64,000 nt of DNA from HGM04593 sp045589695 (GTDB lineage: Bacteria > Bacteroidota > Bacteroidia > Bacteroidales > Bacteroidaceae): assembly GCA_045589695.1 (NCBI GenBank), contig JAZNPP010000034.1:1-64000 (forward strand), in the 5' to 3' direction. How positions within the stretch are numbered: position 1 is the first letter of the stretch; every line of letters starts with the position of its first letter. The translations under genes and the position numbers were made by a program. This document shows, in pieces, positions 52,599 through 59,913 of this stretch. The notes under the pieces are model-generated. The model worked only from the letters and a program-made list of their open reading frames with translations. It made no database searches and had not been told where the DNA came from.

Positions 52599-54809
52599 TT
52601 ATAGGTTTACATGAAATGAGACTCCGAAACGCAGAGGCTTGCCCTGAGCGAAGAAGTCATTGCCGATAGAACGGAAGTAGAACGTATTGTACTTTTCGTT
52701 TATAAGGTTCTTGCCCCACAACGAAGCTCCGAAATGACCCTTTTCCCATACAAGAGATGCCGACAATAGATTATAGAAAGGTTGCGACAGAGTATTCTCC
52801 TCGTTCCAGTATGTACGGCCCACGCCGCTCCAGCCTACGTTAAGCACGAATATATTGGCAAAGCTGCGGGGGACAGGTATCCGATAGGCCACATTAGCCG
52901 CCGCAGTCTCTCTCGGAGCGTAAGGCAGCGCCTTTCCTGCAAGGTCAATATCTCCGCGATTGTATTTTATGAATTCGGCATGAACATACCCGAAGTTGGC
53001 GTCTACAGTGACGGGACCTATAACGTAACGTGCCCCTATTTCGGCTCCGCAGCTGAAAGAGCGGCCGGCATTGGACATCATGCGGCCCGTACTCATGCCT
53101 TGAGGAAACACGGTAAGCTGCTGATTACGGCAGTCGATATAAAAGAGCGACGCCGAGATTTCAAGATTTCCGTTCGCCAACGGAGAGAGATGCGCGCCAA
53201 GCTCGAAGTTCCAGTTCTCTTCGGGCTTGTAGATGATTGATGACGCATCGACATCTTGTTCATTGCCTATAAGTTCTCCCGTCATCTTCTGCTGCAGAAT
53301 ATCGGAGAAGAGTTGCGTGTTGAAGCCTCCGGATTTGTACCCCTTACGCGCCGAAACATAGACATTGCCCCAACCGCCGCCGTATGATATCGCAAGGCTC
53401 GGCAGCACCTCAAAAGCCGACACCGCCTTGCCGCCCACAAATTCAGTATTAAGCAGAGTCTTGTCACGTTTGTCACGATAAGTGCTGTAGTTCACGGTCG
53501 CATGCGAATTGTAGTCCAGCGTAGAGCGTTCGTAATCGACGCGCACGCCTCCTGTCACGCTGAAACCCGCAAAAGAGAGCCCCCCCTGAATATATGCGGC
53601 AATGCCGTATGCAGGAATTACAAAGTCGTCCTCTATCACGAAGTTATCCTCTTCGAACGACAGCTCACGGTCGTCGCCGAGTTCATAATAGTAATTCTCG
53701 TTAGCGTTCTTAAGTATAAGATTCTCTATCCCGTACCGCTTGAAATGCACCGGGGCGGAAAGCCTGTTATGCTTGTAGAAGCCGAATATCCCGCCCATGA
53801 GATTAAAGATACCCAGGTCGTTGGGCTTGATAATAAGTTCCTGCGTTACAGAATGTTCTCTTTGGTACTGCCCCATTGAAAAGCAGTCGAGCGGCAGGAA
53901 GTCATTGTCAAGATTCATACGGTCATTGACAAACTGATAGCCCGTCGAGGAAGATATCGTACCCCAATTCAGATAACGCTTCACTACAAGCCCTTCGGAG
54001 ACGTTTAAACGTTTATAAAAACAGATATCGTTGTAATCGACAGGAGCGAGCCCGCCGTTTTCGGGGTCATAATGCCTGTAAGCCCAGCCTCCCTCGTTCG
54101 TATACCCGATAGAGAGACTGTTGTCAATGCTCCAGCGTTCCGACGGCAGCCATTGCAAACGGGCACGCACAGCGGCGTTGTCGCCGCCGTCGCAGTTCTC
54201 GCCACGTCCCCTATTGTAGAAATAACCGTCGCTATGATTATACAAGGCGCTTACCGACCAGCCGAAGCTGTTGCCGTATTTCGCATAGTGCGAAGCCTTG
54301 ACACGCACATTGTTTGCAGTGCCGTATTCCAGAACAAACCGTTTGCCCTGGAAATTCAGCGGCGATATAGTGTAGAGGTTTATCGTTCCGCCCGAAGTAT
54401 TACGCCCGAAGAGAAGACCTTGAGCGCCACGCAGCACCTGCACCTTGTCAATGTCGAAAAGTTCAAAGTCGTAGCAGTTCTTGTTCATAACAGGCATGCC
54501 GTCAATATTCATGCCAACCACAGGCTGGTCCATGCGTGAGCCGAATCCCCGCACATATATCGACGATGTCATGCGTGAGCCGTAGTCGGGCTGGTAGAAG
54601 TTCGGGACCAACGCCGACAGTTCCTTGACCGATGTAATATGCCGGTTCTCAAGGTCGGCACGACGAAGCGAAGTATATGAAGATGTACCTGCGACATCGT
54701 CCGAGACCTTTATGGAAGAGACAACATCTACAGCCTGCAACAACACCGAATCGACATTCTCGAAAGACGGCGTTGCCAGCAACATCATTATAGTCAATAA
54801 GAAATTCAT
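52599..54809 (-). CDS. TonB-dependent outer-membrane receptor
   Basis: 736-residue TonB receptor of the siderophore/cobalamin type: no N-terminal carboxypeptidase-like domain and no SusD partner. Plug-domain motifs: SIYVRGFGSRMDQPVVGM, NIDGMPV, DIDKVQVLRGAQGLLFGRN and SGGTINLYT; then a 22-strand barrel with GAQIG-like segments such as NFELGAHLSPLANGNLEIS, and a C-terminal LRFGVSFHVNL strand. The signal peptide is short (NFLLTIMMLLATPSF). The -7 box ends only 8 bp before the ATG, so the mRNA is probably leaderless. First gene of a four-gene operon. Confidence 0.93.
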   Translation of the reverse strand: MNFLLTIMMLLATPSFENVDSVLLQAVDVVSSIKVSDDVAGTSSYTSLRRADLENRHITSVKELSALVPNFYQPDYGSRMTSSIYVRGFGSRMDQPVVGMNIDGMPVMNKNCYDFELFDIDKVQVLRGAQGLLFGRNTSGGTINLYTISPLNFQGKRFVLEYGTANNVRVKASHYAKYGNSFGWSVSALYNHSDGYFYNRGRGENCDGGDNAAVRARLQWLPSERWSIDNSLSIGYTNEGGWAYRHYDPENGGLAPVDYNDICFYKRLNVSEGLVVKRYLNWGTISSSTGYQFVNDRMNLDNDFLPLDCFSMGQYQREHSVTQELIIKPNDLGIFNLMGGIFGFYKHNRLSAPVHFKRYGIENLILKNANENYYYELGDDRELSFEEDNFVIEDDFVIPAYGIAAYIQGGLSFAGFSVTGGVRVDYERSTLDYNSHATVNYSTYRDKRDKTLLNTEFVGGKAVSAFEVLPSLAISYGGGWGNVYVSARKGYKSGGFNTQLFSDILQQKMTGELIGNEQDVDASSIIYKPEENWNFELGAHLSPLANGNLEISASLFYIDCRNQQLTVFPQGMSTGRMMSNAGRSFSCGAEIGARYVIGPVTVDANFGYVHAEFIKYNRGDIDLAGKALPYAPRETAAANVAYRIPVPRSFANIFVLNVGWSGVGRTYWNEENTLSQPFYNLLSASLVWEKGHFGASLWGKNLINEKYNTFYFRSIGNDFFAQGKPLRFGVSFHVNL

Positions 54810-54817
54810 TCAATTGA

Positions 54818-54848
54818 CAAAGATAGCAACAAACGAGCGAAACACAAA
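54818..54848 (-). promoter_or_regulatory. Promoter of the TonB receptor operon
   Basis: Minus-strand TTTG (54845-54848), 19-bp spacer, TATCTTTG (54818-54825). The -33 box lies within the dyad AAACAC-n-AAAG-TAAA-CTTT-n-TGTTT at 54839-54863, a possible operator. Confidence 0.8.
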
Positions 54849-54961
54849 GTTTACTTTAGTGTTTCAAAGCAAGTGCAGAAAATCTTCGAGTATTAATTTG
54901 AACAAACAGCGTGCCGCGGCTGTTTTACTGAAGATATTATTTACAATCTAAATTACAAATC

Positions 54962-55501
54962 ATGGATAAATCATTAAAAGGCACAAAGACCGAAGCGAAT
55001 CTTATGGCGGCATTCGCCGGCGAGAGCCAAGCGCGCAACAAGTACTGTTACTACGCCGAGAGAGCGAGGAAAGAGGGTTATGAACAATTGGCAGAGTTCT
55101 TTCAGGAGACCGCCGACCAAGAAAAACAGCATGCTAAGATGTGGTTCAAACTCTTTCACGGCATCGGTAGCACTGCAGAAAACCTTGCCGACGCCGCAGC
55201 CGGCGAGAATTACGAGTGGAGCGAGATGTACCCCACAATGGCAAAAGAGGCGCGCAAAGAGGGATTCTTGGAGATTGCCGCTATGTTCGAGGCTGTAGCG
55301 AAAGTTGAGACAGTGCATGAGGAGCGCTACAAACGACTGCTCGACAACGTGGAGAGCGGGCGTGTATTCAGCCGTGACAAGGAGTGCAAATGGCAATGCC
55401 GCAAATGCGGTCACGTGCATATAGGAAAAATGCCGCCCGAAATGTGTCCTGTATGCTCACACTCAAAGGCATATTTCCAGATAAAACCGGAGAATTATTG
55501 A
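54962..55501 (+). CDS. rbr: Rubrerythrin
   Basis: Di-iron peroxidase protecting anaerobes from H2O2. Ferritin-like domain with iron ligands in AFAGESQARNKY, ETADQEKQHAKMW and EAVAKVETVHEERY; C-terminal rubredoxin-like domain with CRKCGHVH...CPVCSH. 179 residues. Divergent from the TonB receptor/fprA operon (152 bp between starts). No clear TAnnTTTG box is visible upstream; an AACAGC/GCTGTT hairpin lies near 54905-54925. Confidence 0.96.
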   Translation: MDKSLKGTKTEANLMAAFAGESQARNKYCYYAERARKEGYEQLAEFFQETADQEKQHAKMWFKLFHGIGSTAENLADAAAGENYEWSEMYPTMAKEARKEGFLEIAAMFEAVAKVETVHEERYKRLLDNVESGRVFSRDKECKWQCRKCGHVHIGKMPPEMCPVCSHSKAYFQIKPENY

Positions 55502-55506
55502 AAAAA

Positions 55507-55534
55507 GGGTACCGACCTTCACAGGCAGGTACCC
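55507..55534 (+). terminator. Hairpin after rubrerythrin
   Basis: GGGTACC/GGTACCC arms with an additional inner CCT/AGG pair, starting 6 bp after the stop; only a weak T-stretch follows. Confidence 0.6.
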
Positions 55535-55689
55535 TCGCAATTTAATATTTATGAAAAGTTTACTTTAAAAGCCTACATAGACTCTCCGGGTTAATACCCG
55601 AAAAATATAAACCAGAAACGCCGCAACACACGTCGCATGCGCAAGCAAGTTTCCCGTTAAGCGCAACGTTGTTTTCAAAGTGACAACGC

Positions 55690-55780
55690 CGCCTTTTAGC
55701 GACCCAGACGGCACCGCAATGCGGTACCGCTTGGGTTGCGATAGCGAATGCCTCTCAACAGAGGAACGAGTAACGAGGAA
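55690..55780 (+). repeat. Partial R2-type repeat with hairpin
   Basis: The segment around 55722-55760 (CCGCTTGGGTTGCGAT, then CGAATGCC) is a partial direct copy of 55845-55880. Upstream it forms its own hairpin, CCCA...CGGCACCGCA/TGCGGTACCG...TGGG. No gene is supported between 55535 and 55948. Confidence 0.6.
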
Positions 55781-55781
55781 A

Positions 55782-55885
55782 GATTAAAGCGAAGCTTCGA
55801 CGGCATGAGCAGCATCTTGTCAAGCGCAGTGCCGCAAAGTGGCACCGCTTGGGTTGCGATAACGAATGCCGCCAACAGATTAACG
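55782..55885 (+). repeat. Intergenic repeat R2, left copy
   Basis: About 104 bp beginning GATTAAAGCGAAGCTTCGAC and ending CCAACAGATTAACG, roughly 90% identical by eye to the reverse complement of 59655-59760. Its centre is a two-part hairpin: CAAGC/GCTTG outer stem (55821-55825/55847-55851) and GTGCC/GGCAC inner stem. Together with the right copy it brackets the small peptide gene and the 56277-58988 gene. Confidence 0.8.
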
Positions 55886-55948
55886 TTTAACGAGGAAAGC
55901 GAATGCCTCTAAACTCTAAACTTTAAACTCTAAACTCTCACAACCTTA

Positions 55949-56107
55949 TCACTTCCAAAGGTTACCCCACTCTCCGCGGTGACCGCCGTCGAGCATTGCC
56001 CCTGAATCTACCGTTACATTTTTGTTAATTTGCAATGAAGCTGCGAGCATGTTCTCAGCCTCAACGTTTACCTCTGTCATAAGAGGCGCTGTATAATTCT
56101 TTTTCAT
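55949..56107 (-). CDS. 52-residue peptide, Bacteroidales MKKxYxxP-type
   Basis: A small gene on the minus strand. The product begins MKKNYTAPLMTEVNVEAENM, continues LAASLQINKNVTVDSGAMLD and ends GGHRGEWGNLWK. It resembles short Bacteroidales peptides that share an MKK-x-Y-x-x-P start, an acidic middle with a small-residue LAAS site, a variable region and a Gly/Trp-rich end. There is no membrane helix. The form (conserved leader, possible cleavage after the Ala/Ser site, short C-terminal core) recalls secreted or processed peptides, but function is unknown. An A-rich leader and a hairpin (56137-56160) precede it; R2 follows downstream. Confidence 0.7.
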   Translation of the reverse strand: MKKNYTAPLMTEVNVEAENMLAASLQINKNVTVDSGAMLDGGHRGEWGNLWK

Positions 56108-56136
56108 ATCGTTTCTTCTTTATTTTTTGTTTTTGT

Positions 56137-56160
56137 GGCGGGCAGACACACAGGCCCGCC
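56137..56160. other. GC-rich hairpin upstream of the small peptide gene
   Basis: GGCGGGC (56137-56143) pairs with GCCCGCC (56154-56160) across a 10-base loop. It lies between the surface-protein gene and the small peptide gene, both on the minus strand; terminator or leader structure. Confidence 0.5.
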
Positions 56161-56195
56161 CACACAATCTCTCAACTTTAAACTCTCACCTCTAA

Positions 56196-56294
56196 ACTCA
56201 CTTAACCAGCACTTTGCACTTCGTGCGAACTGCTTTGCGTTCGTTGGGAAACACTTAAGCAAGCTTAGTGTTTCACTCACTTAACCAGCACTTT
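56196..56294. repeat. Direct repeat duplicating the 3' end of the surface-protein gene
   Basis: The 20-base sequence ACTCACTTAACCAGCACTTT occurs at 56196-56215 and again at 56275-56294, where it contains the stop and last codons (VLVK) of the minus-strand gene. The outer copy still reads KCKVLVK-stop, like a leftover tail. The 59 bases between contain three small hairpins (GCAC/GTGC, CGAAC/GTTCG, AAACACT/AGTGTTT). Confidence 0.75.
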
Positions 56295-58988
56295 AACACC
56301 ATTAACAATGTAAATGCCAGGCTCGGTAATCTCGTCGATGCGGCGGCCCTGAAGGTCATAGACCTCTTCTTTCTCGTTTCTCATTTCTACTTTCTCCACA
56401 GCTGTGGTAGCAAAGTCGAAACGGAAGCCTACGCTGTTCTGCTGTTCTGCTGTTAATGCGCTTGCGGGCAGATAAGCTCTGTTGGCATAGCAAAGGAATA
56501 CACCGCCAAGTTTTTCAACAGGGTAGAATCCTATGTTGCCATCAACATTCGCAAGAATATATGCGTCTTCCTCGACATATTCTGCTGTTGTCTTTCCTGC
56601 CATATTGCTTTCAATGGTTGCTACATCCTCTGTTGCAACATTGAATGTATAGTTACCGGCTTCAGCCTCAACAATTACAGCAGTGTTTGCGGGAATAGAA
56701 TTGCTGATTTCTGTCAAAGTTACAGCATCGCTTTTAACCTCTGAAATATAATAACATTTAGCGCCTGCAGGAATAACAGCGTCATAGTTCAAGAACAAAG
56801 TTGCCCAACCAGCACTACTAACGGTAAGAGTGTATGCTTCGATAGAAACTTTGTCTATTTTGTATATGCTTGGTAAAGTTTTAATACTGCTTGTTTCTGA
56901 ATAGCATGAGAACAATGGTGTCCCGTTGTTATAGTTAAAACGCATGTTGTTGCGGCTGTAGGTACCATTAGAGTATATTGTAGCTCCAGTTTCTGTGATA
57001 TTACTAATTGTCCAACTTGCATTTAGAGTTACTTCGTCTATGTATTTTAAATAGTTGTCGTTTGAGGATGCTGCTGCCAAATACCCCTTCGCTGTATTGA
57101 ATGCGAGAGTGTTTACATTAGCCCCATTTTCTATAGTTATTATCTCGACATCACTGTTAGTTGTGATTGTTCCTTCGTTTTCTTCTACTTGAATAGCACC
57201 CCTATTGTTGCTTCTTACTTCTGTAGATAATGCATAATGATTGTCACCTTCTTTTCCGACAAGTATTATCTTGTCACCGACAGCTAAGTCTGCGGCATCT
57301 GTTACCAATGTGGCACCGCCTGTAGCTACGGTGCTTACGGCTTTCTTGAACTCTTTTTCAACGACAACGCTCTTATAATCACCTTCTTCAATTGCAATAA
57401 CCTTGAGTGTTGCATCTGCTCCAATGCTCAGTGGTGCCTGATAGAGTGTGCTTGAGGCTGTAGGCGTCTTGCCGTTTAATGTGTAATATGCTTTTGCATT
57501 ATTTTCTGTGCTGATTGTAACGGTTATTGAACCCTCAAAAGCAGAAGCATCGCCATCGTATGAGATTACCGGGTCTGCAGCAATACGAGTATATGTAGCA
57601 GAAACGGTTCCGCTCTTATTGCCTTCTGCGTCTTGAGCATAAGCATATACAGTTGTTGTCTCTGTAATGTTCAAAGCTTGTGTATATTCAACGAACTCTA
57701 CGTTGTCGGTAGAGTAGTACAATGTTGTACCCTCAGCATTGTTTGTTATTTCAACCTCTATATTGCCATAGAATTCACTTGAAGCAGGGAGAGTGGGATT
57801 TGCGATAATTACAGCATCTTTTGCAATAGAATAAGAAACTTCTATTTGCTGAATTCGTGAAGTATTACTGCTTTGAGTAAATGAAAGGGTGTTTGCGGCG
57901 ATATTGGAGATTGTCGTTACTGCTCCGTTTATAGTTACTATACCCGAAGATAAGCCTGTTGGATTTTCTTTATATGATGCGCTTGATGCTGTAAATACAA
58001 TAGAGTTTATTGTAACGCCTTCTGCTGCACTAAAAGTAATTAAATTTCCATTGTAGTTGCGAATACCCTTATCTGAAGTATAGTATTTGGTTGTGTTATC
58101 TGATGTTCCCTTTTCAAATGTCACTGTAATATAATCACCTATTTGAATTTGTTCAATATCAGCTGCATTTATGTAACCAAGTTCTTCTGCTACAACATTT
58201 GCTGTTTTTGCATTGGGGTCAATATATGTGTATGTAGCTGCAACAACATCACTTTGGTTGCCTTCTGCATCCTCTGCATAAGCATATACAGTTGTTGTTT
58301 CTGTAATGTTCAGTATGTTGCCCTCGGTGTAATTGGCCTTGTTGTCGATTGAATAATAAACAGTCAAATCTTCTTCTGCGTTAATTGTCACATTAAGGCC
58401 TTCGTCACCGAAAGTTGTGCCATCTGCGGGGGCAAATGTCGGCTCTGCAACATCAACAGCGGGTGTCTCACCACCGGTTGTGTATTTATACAGAGAAACA
58501 TCCGCTTGTCCTGATTCATAACAAGAAAATAATTTGCTTGATTGGTTATATCGTAACCAATTGTGGGTGTTTGTTCCTTGAGCTTCTATTGTTGCAACGC
58601 CCGCAGATGTTATTGTGATTTTCCAACTGCCGTTATCATCCAATGTGGTTTTTGTTCTCAAGTGGTTGCTACTAGAAGATGCTGCATATAGATAACCGCT
58701 ATTACCGGTATGGAATGCAAATGTTCCATCTTTTTTGCCGGTTTCAAGGGTAAGCTCTTGAACTGATTCAGTCCATGAAACGTTTTCTCCACTTTTATTT
58801 ACGGATGCTTGGCCACGGTTATTACTGTTCTGTGTCGTTGAGAGTGCAAAGTCGGCATTTTTTGCAACAATTACAACCTTGTCACCGGCTTGTAATGTAG
58901 AGGCATCGGTAACCAATGTCCATGTCTGTGCCTGCATGCTGAATACCGCCAGCATTACGGCAAAAAATGATAAAAATAATTTTTTCAT
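56277..58988 (-). CDS. Multidomain secreted surface protein with chitobiase C-terminal-type domains
   Basis: 903 residues with signal peptide (KKLFLSFFAVMLAVFSMQAQ). Two copies of a beta-rich domain starting TLVTDASTLQAGDKVVIVAK (residue about 24) and TLVTDAADLAVGDKIILVGK (about 565), each containing an ALST...NNRG motif; three chitobiase/hexosaminidase C-terminal-type modules with TTVYAYA-x-DAEGN (about 180-260, 400-475, 480-560); and a further beta domain before the tail EVYDLQGRRIDEI...GIYIVNGVKVLVK, a Bacteroidales sorting-type ending. No catalytic domain is recognised. The start at 58988 is fixed by the signal peptide and by the promoter at 59094-59124; the ATG at 59096 lies within the -7 box. 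Low-complexity, repeat-rich, and AT-richer than its neighbours. Confidence 0.8.
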   Translation of the reverse strand: MKKLFLSFFAVMLAVFSMQAQTWTLVTDASTLQAGDKVVIVAKNADFALSTTQNSNNRGQASVNKSGENVSWTESVQELTLETGKKDGTFAFHTGNSGYLYAASSSSNHLRTKTTLDDNGSWKITITSAGVATIEAQGTNTHNWLRYNQSSKLFSCYESGQADVSLYKYTTGGETPAVDVAEPTFAPADGTTFGDEGLNVTINAEEDLTVYYSIDNKANYTEGNILNITETTTVYAYAEDAEGNQSDVVAATYTYIDPNAKTANVVAEELGYINAADIEQIQIGDYITVTFEKGTSDNTTKYYTSDKGIRNYNGNLITFSAAEGVTINSIVFTASSASYKENPTGLSSGIVTINGAVTTISNIAANTLSFTQSSNTSRIQQIEVSYSIAKDAVIIANPTLPASSEFYGNIEVEITNNAEGTTLYYSTDNVEFVEYTQALNITETTTVYAYAQDAEGNKSGTVSATYTRIAADPVISYDGDASAFEGSITVTISTENNAKAYYTLNGKTPTASSTLYQAPLSIGADATLKVIAIEEGDYKSVVVEKEFKKAVSTVATGGATLVTDAADLAVGDKIILVGKEGDNHYALSTEVRSNNRGAIQVEENEGTITTNSDVEIITIENGANVNTLAFNTAKGYLAAASSNDNYLKYIDEVTLNASWTISNITETGATIYSNGTYSRNNMRFNYNNGTPLFSCYSETSSIKTLPSIYKIDKVSIEAYTLTVSSAGWATLFLNYDAVIPAGAKCYYISEVKSDAVTLTEISNSIPANTAVIVEAEAGNYTFNVATEDVATIESNMAGKTTAEYVEEDAYILANVDGNIGFYPVEKLGGVFLCYANRAYLPASALTAEQQNSVGFRFDFATTAVEKVEMRNEKEEVYDLQGRRIDEITEPGIYIVNGVKVLVK

Positions 58989-59093
58989 AATAATATAATT
59001 TAGTTTAAAGTTTGTCGGTGTTAAGTTGTTCGATAGAGGGGTTTTATTGACCATTTTCAACTGAAAATAGACCGCCTCTTTGGAAAATGTCCG

Positions 59094-59124
59094 CAAAGTT
59101 ACTCACATTATATATATAAACAAA
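59094..59124 (-). promoter_or_regulatory. Promoter of the 56277-58988 gene
   Basis: Minus-strand TTTG (59121-59124), 19-bp spacer, TAACTTTG (59094-59101); leader about 100 nt. Confidence 0.85.
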
Positions 59125-59246
59125 ATGTTTTTTATGTTTTTTTAAGTTTTAAGTTATTAACCCCGTTTCGTGGGCTATGTGGACTTTGTTGTGTTCATTC
59201 GCAAATTCAAATGATTAAGCGGTAACGTTCCTGCTTTGTTTTACTC

Positions 59247-59416
59247 TTAATCTGTTGTTTTTTATTCTTTTTGTAGTCGTTGTTTTCTTGTACTTTCTGT
59301 GCCGACAGAAAGTACCAAAGACCTCTGCACATGGTCGTTTTCTTAACGCAAAACATAGTTGACATTTTTGGGGTGTCCGGAACTCGCTTGGCGGCGCAAA
59401 ACAGCAAGCTGTTTTT
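59247..59416 (-). repeat. Intergenic repeat R1, right copy (inverted)
   Basis: Reverse-complement counterpart of 1-170, including both hairpins and the overlapping false reading frame. Between here and the R2 copy (59417-59654) I see no supported gene. Confidence 0.85.
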
Positions 59417-59654
59417 CTTACCTGACGCTCAAACAGTCCTCCACTAATCCCAAAAATGCTGACACTTGTTTTGCTAAAAACTCTAATGTGCAACAATGAA
59501 ACAATAAACTAGAAGAATTCGCTGTTTTCAGTTTTATGGTCTGTATACGGCAGGGCTTTGCACTCTCTCACTTACAGTGCCGGTTTTATTTGAAGTTACT
59601 TCTGCTGTCGTTTATTCATTGAAAGAGTAATATCGCTACACGTTAATCGTTCTT

Positions 59655-59760
59655 CGTTAATCTGTTGGCGGCATTCGCAATCGCAACCCAAGCGGCATCA
59701 CTTTCGGCGATGCTGCGCTTGACGAGATGCTGCTCACGCCGTCGAAGCTTCGCTTTAATC
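59655..59760 (-). repeat. Intergenic repeat R2, right copy (inverted)
   Basis: Reverse-complement counterpart of 55782-55885. The outer stem (CAAGC 59689-59693 / GCTTG 59717-59721) is identical, while the inner stem has changed on both sides to GCATC/GATGC (59695-59699/59709-59713), preserving pairing. Between 59761 and 59859 no gene is supported. Confidence 0.8.
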
Positions 59761-59859
59761 GTTAAAAACAGAGCGAGATTTTTGTTTTAAACAAAAAGTT
59801 ACTTAGCTCCACACCGGAGTTTGCCGGTGAGCCGGAATACATGTTTTCGGTATGGCTAA

Positions 59860-59892
59860 AAATAAAAAAAACGGCTCTTAGAGTCGTTTCCT
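59860..59892 (-). terminator. Terminator of the Ala/Lys-rich gene
   Basis: Minus-strand AAACGACTC...GAGCCGTTT hairpin (one mismatch) followed by a run of T. A second 14-bp stem (59900-59913/59918-59931) overlaps the stop codon. Confidence 0.75.
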
Positions 59893-59913
59893 TTAAATTA
59901 AGAAGTCTAAAAA

